Source: OFTM382 sp964352615 (lineage in GTDB: Bacteria; Planctomycetota; Phycisphaerae; Phycisphaerales; UBA1924). Taken from it: a stretch of 64,000 bases of DNA. Both the position numbers and the translations under genes were made by a program. The number at the start of each line of letters is the position of its first letter. Position 1 is the stretch's first letter. The notes beneath the pieces are model-generated. The model saw only the letters and a program-made list of their open reading frames with translations, was not told the DNA's origin and made no database searches. Positions 53,213 through 62,900 of this stretch are shown one piece after another. The stretch is taken from contig CAYGSG010000004.1 in assembly GCA_964352615.1 (NCBI GenBank), forward strand, positions 1 through 64,000, read 5' to 3'.

Positions 53213-54086
53213 TGGCTGCCTCCGCGTCCGTCACAGGCTTGGCCTCTGCCATGCTGTCAAACTTGTCGGCCGCTTCGAGCCGCTTGAGGACTTCTTGTGC
53301 CAAGGCTCGGTACTCGTCCGCAACCTTGTGCTGCGGATCGGTCTGGAACAGCGTCTTGCCCTGGTCCGAGGCGTTCTCGATCGCCGTCGCCATCGCGATC
53401 GGGGTATCAAAAGCGCCCAGCTCCCCCGCTGCCGCGAATTCCCGCTTGATCCGGTCCATGTAGGTCGAGGCGATCCGGGTCCCTGCCCGGACCTTGCACA
53501 TGATCACGCCCAGCAATCGCAGGCCCGAATTGCCCTGCTCCCGGACCGCCTGGATGTCCATCAGGGCGTCGGTTAGCCCCTCCACTGACAGCTTGGCCGG
53601 CTCGGTAGACAGGATGAACCAGTCGGCCGACCTGTACGAGGCCACTGTTGGGGCCGATGCGTTGGGTGCCGTGTCCAGAAAGATGAAGTCGTAATTAGGA
53701 CGCAGCTTGTCCAGGACCGGCTTGAGAGTCGCAGAAGGCTCTAGAAACTTGTTCGTGCGGCGGAACTCCTCCTCGAAGCTCTCAAGGTTCCGTCTGGCAG
53801 GCAGCAGCTCGACGTTCTCGGGAAGCTCCGTGCCCTCTACCGGATCCGAACGGACGATCAGCTCTTCCGGCTCCTGCCCCATCAGAGCCTCGAAGGTGCC
53901 CAGCCAGTCCGTGCCCAGGCCGAACCCACGGGTGGCCCCGCAATTGCCATCGAGGTCGATCACCAGCGCCTTCTTGCCCAACTCTCCGAGTGCGGCAGCG
54001 AGGTGCAGGGTGTTGGACGTTTTGCCCACCCCCCCCTTCTGATTGCCGACGGCGATGACCCGACAGGCGGTTTTCTGTTCTGACAT
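53205..54086 (-). CDS. parA: ParA-family partition ATPase
   Basis: The protein is 293 residues from the ATG at 54086, preceded by AAGGAGG; the frame opens a little upstream at 54110. The deviant Walker A is KGGVGKTSN near 18, with VIDLDGNCGATRGF (switch I) and FIFLDTAPN (Walker B). No N-terminal helix-turn-helix extension is present, so it is the small type Ib kind. It positions plasmid copies using the nucleoid. It faces an iteron-like array upstream. Confidence 0.92.
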   Translation of the reverse strand: MSEQKTACRVIAVGNQKGGVGKTSNTLHLAAALGELGKKALVIDLDGNCGATRGFGLGTDWLGTFEALMGQEPEELIVRSDPVEGTELPENVELLPARRNLESFEEEFRRTNKFLEPSATLKPVLDKLRPNYDFIFLDTAPNASAPTVASYRSADWFILSTEPAKLSVEGLTDALMDIQAVREQGNSGLRLLGVIMCKVRAGTRIASTYMDRIKREFAAAGELGAFDTPIAMATAIENASDQGKTLFQTDPQHKVADEYRALAQEVLKRLEAADKFDSMAEAKPVTDAEAANA

Positions 54087-54132
54087 ACGTGAGGGCCTCC
54101 TTATCCCCAAAATTTTTATCCCACAGCATTCA

Positions 54133-54413
54133 GGCCATATGGACTGAACGTTTGGGTCTTATGACCTTATGGCCTTATGGACCAATCAACTGGGCCATCT
54201 GGCCCATATGTTCGGCCCTTATGACCCTATCACATTTGGTTCGATAACCACAAGATACTGATCGGCCAATGATCCGGGTTGTCCACAACAAATTTGGGTC
54301 ATATGGCCATATGGCCTTATGACCTACTTGTTCTGACCTGTTCTTCTGGTCCATCTGGTCCGATCGTTTGGTCCATCTGACCTTATGACCCTGTCGTTCG
54401 GGTCAGATGGACC
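54133..54413. repeat. iteron-like array of GGNC-NTATG-RCC repeats
   Basis: At least a dozen related near-palindromic units lie between parA and the rep-like gene, for example GGTCTTATGACC, GGCCATATGGCC, GGCCTTATGACC, GGTCCATCTGGTCC and GGTCAGATGGACC. Further copies occur at 52242-52254 and 52586-52620. The 16-mer TATGGACCAATCAACT is shared by 52605-52620 and 54176-54191, so the array brackets the par operon. It is a candidate for oriV iterons or a centromere (parS). Confidence 0.7.
54279..54287 (+). promoter_or_regulatory. DnaA-box-like site
   Basis: TTGTCCACA differs by one base from the consensus TTATCCACA and lies inside the iteron-like array. A related TTATCCCCA with an AT-rich stretch (54101-54127) sits nearby. 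Confidence 0.5.
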
Positions 54414-54584
54414 GTAACTCTCGGTGCTGCGCGCCTTTACGTGCATTGACGCGCCATCCGACTCGCCACATATTGGGCATGACAGTACCGAATCCCCCAC
54501 ATGTCCGCTTGCCGTCCTTGGCTCGGATGGGGGTCAACCAGCAAGAAGGAGGCGTGGACACCGCGTAGATCCTCATCAAAAACA

Positions 54585-54617
54585 AAAACCGCCCAGGCCA
54601 TTGGGCTGGGCGGTTTT
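54585..54617 (+). terminator. strong intrinsic terminator upstream of the rep-like gene
   Basis: AAAACCGCCCAG / CTGGGCGGTTTT is a perfect 12-bp stem with a nine-base loop, flanked by A- and T-rich sequence, so it could work in both directions. Nothing annotated is transcribed into it from the left. A 29-codon ATG frame (54479-54568) and a possible small RNA from the iteron region are the only candidates. Confidence 0.75.
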
Positions 54618-54757
54618 GTGTGTCGTAGGTCTCGGCGGAGCCGGGACGAGCTACTGAACTTCGCACCTTCAATCTAGCTCGAACCCCAGCTCCCGTCAAG
54701 AGGAACCCTCTTCGGCACGGGGTATCGCTGTGTCTACGCACGGAAAGGAGTCCGTGC

Positions 54758-56680
54758 ATGGATGCACTACAGCAACGCTCAAGGCAGTGGGGGGGCCGCG
54801 CCGTCACCGCCCAGAAACCCAGAGCCCCCAGACAGCGGACGCTCTACGAGGGGTCTCCCAAGGGCCACCGGACCGACCGGATCGAGGGCAGCTACCGCAC
54901 CATCACGGTCCACCAGCTCAGCCTGGTCTGGTGGCTCCATGCTTCGGGCCATCTGACCCGAAGGCAGCTCCGTGTCTATTTCGCCCTCCACGAGATGGCC
55001 GAACGCCGCAACTACGCCCAGCAGGACCGCCAGCCGCTCTACCGGATCCGCGAGGTGCTTCACCTGGTCGGGGGCAGGGGGGACGAGGCCAAGGCCCGCT
55101 CGGAACTCTCGGGCGACCTGCGGCGCCTGGCCGAGCTGGGCCTCGCAGACCTCTCCGCTCACCACATCGAGTTTGCGCGGTCCGCCGATCAGATCAGGAT
55201 TGATGACCTCGGCGGCTTCTGGACGATGCTCCAAGACATCCCAAACGCCCGGCGCACCGTCCCGGTGCCAAGGCGGATGGTGCGCGCGCTCGCCGCGGGC
55301 TTCTCGCGATCGGTCACCGCACTGGTCCTCGCGCTGCTCATCCGCGGCCTGTTCTGGCACAAGCAGACCAACGACTACCGCACCGACGGTCGCTACAAGC
55401 TCAGCTGGGTCTCGGGTGTCTTCGGCGTCAGCCGGCGTTCGGTCACCGAGGCACGCGCCACGCTCATCGAGCTCGGCTGGATCGAACCTCTCAAGGTCAA
55501 CCAGATCCTCATGAACCGCTACGGCCTGCACGACCGCATCGTGCCCGAGTGGAATCCGCCCGCTAACCCCACAGCAGTGGGGGGGCTGGAGACCACGCGC
55601 GCTGGTGAACCGGCGAACACACAGCCAAACGACCAGCATCAGAAGAGGGCGGTAGGAAAGGAAGTGGGGGAACCGAGGCGGCAAGAGCGCGCGAACGGGG
55701 CAGGGCAGGGCGGACCCGCCGGCCCTGGCAGGGTGCCCGGGAAGCGCGAGATCCCTTCCGGCGGATCCGCTACCCCAACCGGCCGTTTTTCCGGCGGATC
55801 TGCCAGTCTTGATCTAACAGATTCTCTTCCCCTAACGGGGAATCAAAATACCAGAACACCCGCCCATCCGGCAAGGCCGGACAGGGCAGGACCGGCTGGT
55901 GTTTCGCTTGAGGCTCAACAGCAGAAGGGCAGTAGGAAAGAAAAACCGGCTCGCCGCCGAGAAGCCGGAGCTGCCAGCCAAAGCGAGGCCCACACCGAGA
56001 GCAAGACCGAGTGCAGGCGCGGCGGCGCAGCGAGCAGCGCCACTCCGGCAAGCAGCGGGGCCCGCCGCAAGTCCAGCAACCGAGCAAACGCTGGAAGCAG
56101 ACGGAGCAGGAGTGGGGGGGCTAAGCAGCGAAGAAGGCTGGCAAGCACCGAGCCCAACATCCGCGACGTGCAGCCCGCAGACCTCGCCAGTACCGACCGG
56201 CTCCTCGAGCTCCACCGCCAAGCCGTCAAGATCGGACTCGTCAAGGGGAGCGAAGCGGCAAGGCTCGACTTCCTGTCCCTCGCCGAGCGCGCCCGCACCA
56301 GAGGCAAACGGGCAGGGGCGCTGTTCTTCTGGCTGCTCCGCGAGAAGAAGACCGCCTTCATCACCCACACCGATGAGGATCGCGCAGCTCGCAGGCTCCG
56401 AGAGCACTACAACGGGCCTCGCGAGATCGGCGAGCAGTGGGGGGGCGACAGCAGTGGGGGGGCTGGGCAGGCTCCCGCCAAGGCAGCCGATCCGATATCG
56501 GATCAGGACCGCTTTGTCGTCGCCTGCATCCGGGCCGCCAAGAAGGCCAAGATTGAACCGTTCAGGATCGCCCAACACGCCAAGCAGTGGACGATCGACC
56601 AGTGGGACAACGCCTACCTCGAATACACGCAGAAGCAGTGGGAGAGGCAGAAGGGCAAGGGGCAGGCCGAATCGGGTTGA
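54758..56680 (+). CDS. candidate replication initiation protein (winged-helix, plasmid type)
   Basis: A 640-residue protein with GGAAAGGAG seven bases before the ATG. The N-terminal ~275 residues contain two winged-helix-like regions (LTRRQLRVYFALHEMAERRN, and SWVSGVFGVSRRSVTEARAT followed by LIELGWIEPLKVN). The middle is a long disordered Gly/Pro/Arg region, and the C-terminus is helical (FVVACIRAAKKAKIEPFRIA). Its place next to iteron-like repeats and parA suggests a Rep protein; I cannot name the family. It holds five copies of AGTGGGGGGG in three different reading frames. Confidence 0.6.
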   Translation: MDALQQRSRQWGGRAVTAQKPRAPRQRTLYEGSPKGHRTDRIEGSYRTITVHQLSLVWWLHASGHLTRRQLRVYFALHEMAERRNYAQQDRQPLYRIREVLHLVGGRGDEAKARSELSGDLRRLAELGLADLSAHHIEFARSADQIRIDDLGGFWTMLQDIPNARRTVPVPRRMVRALAAGFSRSVTALVLALLIRGLFWHKQTNDYRTDGRYKLSWVSGVFGVSRRSVTEARATLIELGWIEPLKVNQILMNRYGLHDRIVPEWNPPANPTAVGGLETTRAGEPANTQPNDQHQKRAVGKEVGEPRRQERANGAGQGGPAGPGRVPGKREIPSGGSATPTGRFSGGSASLDLTDSLPLTGNQNTRTPAHPARPDRAGPAGVSLEAQQQKGSRKEKPARRREAGAASQSEAHTESKTECRRGGAASSATPASSGARRKSSNRANAGSRRSRSGGAKQRRRLASTEPNIRDVQPADLASTDRLLELHRQAVKIGLVKGSEAARLDFLSLAERARTRGKRAGALFFWLLREKKTAFITHTDEDRAARRLREHYNGPREIGEQWGGDSSGGAGQAPAKAADPISDQDRFVVACIRAAKKAKIEPFRIAQHAKQWTIDQWDNAYLEYTQKQWERQKGKGQAESG

Positions 56681-56944
56681 ACGGTCCGGCATCCGGCCAT
56701 CTGCAGTCAACGAGTATTACGCACCCAATCGTCAATCACGTCGAATTGAGGCGACATAACCTGCGGCCTAGCAACGAGTTAAGCCAACCGACCAGGTCGC
56801 TCTGTACATTCTTGAGTAGTGGGGACTTGGCGGCGATTCGTCGAGTTTGTAATCTGCGCTGGGAAGAGCGGGCTCGATCTCAACGCCAAGACCCTCAAGC
56901 AGAGATTCGCACAGCGGCGAACTAGCGATAACAGGGAGTGAACC
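56681..56944. other. gap before the second RHS gene
   Basis: 264 bases with open but unconvincing frames. I see no hairpin or clear promoter; the ribosome binding site of the RHS gene is at its end. Confidence 0.4.
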
Positions 56945-59900
56945 ATGCGAACTTCAGTCGGAATCGTGTCGGTGGCTGTGATGCTCTTTCCTTTAGCTAC
57001 GGCGCACGCGATGCAGGTGGGCTGCAACTGCGAGCTAAGCGGGCACATCGAGACGTGGAAAGCCGGTAAAATGCCATCGGTGGATGTCGACACACCAGCA
57101 TTTCCCTATGTGCCAGCGGGTGGCTCCTGTACCGATGGCTACGTGATCCGCGAAACGGGCCCGAACGGCGAGCCGGAGTACCGGTGGAGCAGGCACGGGC
57201 AGTCGACCCACGTGGACATGGGATGGATCGCGCTGACCGACATGACCCTTGGCGGATTCTCTCAAAATCTCGACCAAGTCGGGTTTGAGCCGCACGAACA
57301 TGGGATCCCGCGCGGGTCGAGGCTGAACTACAACCTCGCGTTCCCCCCGTCGCCTGGCGATTTCATGAATCCTGCACCCACGCTCGGAGCGAGTTCCTTC
57401 GCTCTGCTGCCGAGCGGTGATGCCGACCTCTCCACCGCTTGGAACGGGGTGTCGCGGCCCACGCTGCACGGGAAGTTGGACATGGTCACGGGCCTGCCTC
57501 TGGCAAAGGTGACCGATCTGGAGCTTCCGTTCGGCTCCACAACCTTTCGACTGTCGCGTACTCGGTCTGGAATCCCTAATCTTGGTTCGAACGAAGAAGA
57601 GAGATCTGATGGCATCTCGCACGTCAATATGCAGACCGATGCGTGGTGGGACTGGGCTGGCGTCGGCTGGATGGTCAGCGAGAACCCATTCTTCCTCGTT
57701 GATTCAGCAACAGCTGACGCTGTGGGCGTAGGGCCGAGGACATGCTGGTTCATGCCCGATGCTCATCACTCGATCCCCTTCCAGCAGATCGTCAGCACGG
57801 GACACTATGAGGCCCCGCCTCGGTTTAGGGCAACCCTGTCCTTTGACGACGACGCCGTCTGGAACGCGACCACGCAGGCGTGGGACACGCCTCCCGCCTG
57901 GTACAAGGTTCACCTCTACGAGGGGCGGTTGACGTACACGTTTGTAGTGGTCCGCGAAGACGTGCCGACCATCAGCTATGACCCCGATCTTGCGATAGTC
58001 GGTCACGACACCGACCCAGCCAACAACCGCACCCTCAGCAGCGCGCACGAACGGCCGTTCATGCGTAGCCAATTTAATGATCTAGGCATCCCGTACGACG
58101 AGAATGACGGCGATCTGCGGGGCGAGTGGAACAACAACATTGGCAAGATGAACTGGCAGTTGACAGGCGCAAATCCCGCGGATCCCTGCGAGATTGAGGT
58201 CGTCAATTCCAACGATCAGATCGGAAACGGTAACCCGGGCCTCGGCATTCCCTACTACGGATTGTGTGTCGCGATCGAGGATCAGCACGGTCATCGTGTT
58301 GAGATCGATTACTACAGGCTGGAGCACCACCATCAGAACAAGTCCGGCTCATCGTGTCACCAGTGCTGGGAAGCAACGCAGGCGAAGGGACAGATCAGAA
58401 CCGTCCGGCTCAATGTGGAAGACTCGAACGAACCAGATGGCTGGAAAACAGAATGGACGCTCCTCTACACCCATCGCCGATTCAAGTATGGGATCGAACG
58501 ACCGGACAACTCTATCGAAATAGAAGATTTACTGACTGACCGGGAGATTGCAGAGAAGCTCCCATCGGGGGATGTACCTGCCGAATCCGCCGCCGAGACA
58601 GACCTGTGGTCACTGCGAGGAATGTCTGCAATCGATCGGATATACGTCTTTGAGGGCGATCCGGTCTTTCCTGTCGCTTCAGATGAGGACTTGGACCCGT
58701 ATTTGGTAGCCCCGCACACGGAGCGATTCTTGGACGCATCTGGCGACCCAGATCTGGATGCTGGCGATGACCTGCTGGACACGTCCGGCCTCACGTTTCC
58801 CGACTGGGAGTACCGGATCCGATACCACTACGATATCTACCTAGATGATCATTCTGAACACCGCGTTCATACCGGCGATGATCCATGGCCAGGCATCGAC
58901 ACCAAAGGTTGGACAGGTCCGTTGCCATGGCTGATAAAGACGACCGTCGAGGACGGCCCGGGGTCGGTCATAGATCGCCGTGTGTTTCACTACAGGCACC
59001 AGCGGGGGTACACCATGGCCGCGAGCGAAGCGCACCCCGCAGGTTGGCAGGACACACACGCCACGAGTTCGATATGGGCATCCAGTCCCCGTGGTTATCT
59101 CGAAGCAATCTTTGAGAACGACGACATAGCACGTATTCTCAATGATGATGAGTTGTGGGATCTGATTGATACAGGGAATTTCGGTTTCCTAGAGGCGACC
59201 AGCGTCCCAGATCTTGCCAACGAACTTGCGCTCTGGACAAACGGGAGCGGAGAGGAGTTTCTCCAGTGGCCCGGAGGCGTGGTGCTATCCGATGATCCGC
59301 GGGTTCAAGCGTTGTTACATGCATCTGTGTGGTACATGCCGACGATGTGGAATCTGTGCGGAGGCGGCTGTTCCGGCTTGCCATTCGCGGCTAACAATGG
59401 GCACTTTCCGAGCTTCGCAGAGCTGAGTAGCGGCGGGTTCTTGCTGAACTCCGAACAAAACCTCTACCACCGTGGGACGTTTTACGCAGATCGTACCACC
59501 GCTGCGGTTGATGTGATCGTGCTACGAGATCATGCTGGCAACAGCCGCGTCTATCGAACTATGCCGCTGGGAATCTGGCCTCAGCCGCGACAGGGCAGCA
59601 TTAGTGGATTCAACCTAGGATGGATTCAGGACTTCGTCAGCGATGGCCGTTCAAAATTCTTGCACCCCTACCGTTGGCGCGCCGGTCGGACAGCCGGATA
59701 TCCGTGGGCCGGTGCCGAACATCGCGAGCACTCTGGTGGGAACAACTCCAACGACCGCGCGGATGACGCGACCGCGCAGCAGCCCGCTGATCTCTCGGCG
59801 GTGCGGTGGATCGCGCTGCACGAAGAGTATGAGTCCATCGACGATGCTCACCCGGACAATCATGTCTACTACGGAGGTATCTCAGGGCAGGAGCCAACTA

Positions 59901-62900
59901 TGCGGCCTGGCCTCTTGTCACGCCAGATCGTCGAGATGAACCCGGCCGGTCACGTGCTGCGCGACCGTTCATGGTTTTTCACAGAGGACGGCACGCTGCA
60001 CAAGGGTTCCGGGCTCGGTGAAGAATACGTCTTTGACAAGGTCGAGAACCGGGTGCCCGGGTATCCAGCGGCCCCTCCAGGAAATGGACCCCCGAGTCCT
60101 GTGACTCCAGGAGGCACGCTCGCTTGGAATGACATCGTAAGCGGGGGCCAGATCCAGCCCGGAGTTATTCGTGATGAGGGAGTTCTTGTCGAGAAGCGAT
60201 CGGTCGGATGGTCGGCGGGCAAGTACCTAACCGACGGCACGATCGACGCTACCAGACTGAGCGATGGCTATGTCGAGTTCTACGAGTACGCGCTCTACGG
60301 CGATAGCCAGGACCCGCTCAGAGAACGCGTCCAGCTCTCGGCTGAGGGAATCAAGCGCGGCCAGGCGTACCAGCGCACATGGGAAGCGCCCGGAGGCGCG
60401 ATCACGACCGAATCTAACCTGACCAATGGTCATTGGTCTCCTCCTCCGCTGGCCGGTGGCGCGCAGTACAAGTTCTCCCTGACCGACAACACGAACGGCG
60501 GCCCACGCCTGTACCGCAAAAAGTATTTCCGCGATGAGGACAATCCAACGCAGCTCTCGACGGAAGTCGGCGTGCTGTCGCCTGTGACCAACATCGATAC
60601 GGCGTTGCCGTCTGAGCCCGATGCGGGTGATACAACGATCAGCGCCAGCACGTTTGTCTTTGCCAGCGCGATCGAAGAATACGACCCGAACGATGACGAG
60701 CGCATGCAATCGCGCGTCGTCGTGTCGCCGGGAAGGCCGATCGGTCCAGCAGGAACGTTGTACTACCCAGTTACATGGGAGTGGTACACCGAGCAAGGCC
60801 AGGTTCAATGGAGCGCCGATGCGTTCCTGAGTCAGGCGGCGTTCAGCAACGGCGGCGTAACGCCTTCGGCATCTTCGTCAGACCAATTCTGTTCGGTCAT
60901 CTTGACGTATCACCACCTCGATGACAAGGGCAGGGCTATCGACACCGTCGAGGACGCGGTGCCAGGCCAAAACGTAACGCGGCAGAGTGACGGCAGTTCG
61001 CTTGCGGTGCCAGCCGTACCGGACTCTGACTGGTCGAGATTCGGTACCCCCGCACTTGAACGGATTACATCCCGTGTGTTCGATCGGAAGCTCGGGGTCG
61101 TTGATGTGTGGGATCCCACAGGCAGGCGTTGGTCCAAGCGGGCAACACGCTACTTCGATGCCGACGGAACGCGGATCACTCGGATCTACGAATTCGCGGA
61201 TCTGAAGGCCGTTGCGGGCGGTTACATCAACGATGCGCCCACCAAGATCGAGGAGCAATACCTCGCGGCGCCGACCGAAGAGAATGACTGGACAGCCCCG
61301 TCGCTTCCAAAGTTCACGGCCACGGTGACGCTGTCAAACACGGACCTAGGAAACCCGGGCACCATCAATGTAGATGCCGTGAATCTTCCCTATGGCCAAG
61401 AGAGCGATCTGCCAGGGCCAAACGACTGGGAGATCTATCGCAAGCGCAGTCTCGTGCTTGACCCGACGGGAAGGCTCTCAGTCAACGTCGAAGAATCGGA
61501 CGCATCGGGAACTCTTCAGGATCTAGGTTCAGCCGAGGTCAATGACCTGGGTGAAGTAGTCCGCGAGGAAGCGATCGATGGCGTCGTCAAGCGCACCACG
61601 CGTAACGCGATCGGCCAGACTCGCCGCGTGTACGAGGGCACCGATGATCCAGACTGGGTGTACAACAACCCAGGTGACCTTGTGCTCAAGGAACGGACCG
61701 CGTACGGAGCGGGCATCAATGATGCCCGCTTGTCTACCGGCATGTGGACATACCGCGCAAAGCCGAGTTGGCATGACCAGTATTACGACGAGGCCGCAGC
61801 GGACGCAAGTCCTGCTGGCTACTTCACGAGCACCGCATACGACTGGCGCATGAGGCCGGTGCGGGTCGAGAAGTTTGCTGGAGAAGACGATCAGACGACC
61901 CGGCTCATGACGACGCTGACGTACTATGACCACGCGGACCGCGTGGTGATGGTGGCGGAGTTTGGCGAGGGGGCTCTGACCCTTCCCGTCGGCTCAGACC
62001 CGGTGGATCTGGTTGACAACGACCCCAATCCCGACCCCGAAGAGCTCTTCAGCGCGACCGGCGCGCCCCTGCTGGCGCTCTCCACCACCGCGTACGACAA
62101 CCAAGATCACGTGATCGAGCGTCGCGACTACGACGTGTCCTGGACGTATGCCTCAGGGGTTGACGCGCCGCACCTCGCTGAGCGGGATTACGCGGGCCGT
62201 GGAGGGGTCTCGGTTTACACAGAATCGCCTGACTCCGGTCTGATGGTCTCGGTGCAGGACGGGCTTGGCCGGGTCACCAGCGAGATCAACGCGATCGAGA
62301 ACGGTATCTACCTCCAGTGGGAACTCAGCCGGACAGACTTCACGTATGACGTGAACGGTAACGTGATCGAGACCCGGAGGTTCACTCGTACTGAGGACAC
62401 CGGCGAGGTGCTCGTCGCCGACGGCGGATCACCCAACGCCGTGCGGTCGCGCACGGTGACGTGGTACGACAACAAGAACCGCGTGCTCGCCGAAGCCGAT
62501 CTGGGAACCGAGCAGTCCATCTTTGGACCGGGGGCTGAGGTCTACGCCCGCGAGGCAACGCCACCGTCGTATAACGAAGGCACCATGGTGGTCAGCCGGG
62601 GCAACCTGCCCGACAAGGCTCGTCTGAGCATCAACGTCTACGAAGAGGGCACGGGCTTTAAGGTCTACTCGGTCGACCCAGCCGGGGTGGCAACCCAGTA
62701 CGTCTACTCCAAAGCGGGGCGTCTTGAGAAGACCATCGAGGGCATCGCGCCGTTGCCGCTTGGGGCTCCGGCAGTGGCGGTCGCACGCCAGCGGATCACG
62801 CAGACGGGATACCACCTGGGCCGCGTGGTCGAGCTGAGCACTCCAAGGCGAGGCGAACTCACTACCACCGAGCAAGATCAGGTGACGCGCGTCCTCTACA

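Larger units (their letters stand above)
34778..56462. repeat. eight dispersed AGTGGGGGGG motifs with orientation switch
   Basis: On the plus strand the motif reads CCCCCCCACT at 34778-34787, 38986-38995 and 52991-53000. It reads AGTGGGGGGG at 54785-54794, 55576-55585, 56111-56120, 56436-56445 and 56453-56462. I found none elsewhere in the window. Orientation changes between 53.0 and 54.8 kb, where parA and the iteron-like array lie. The copies inside the rep-like gene use all three codon frames (QWGG, AVGG, SGGA), so DNA rather than protein sequence is conserved. Confidence 0.65.

Noticed and set aside
54403..54807. 134-codon minus-strand frame across the iteron/terminator region
   Set aside because: It crosses a strong terminator and the rep ribosome binding site and has no recognisable pattern.
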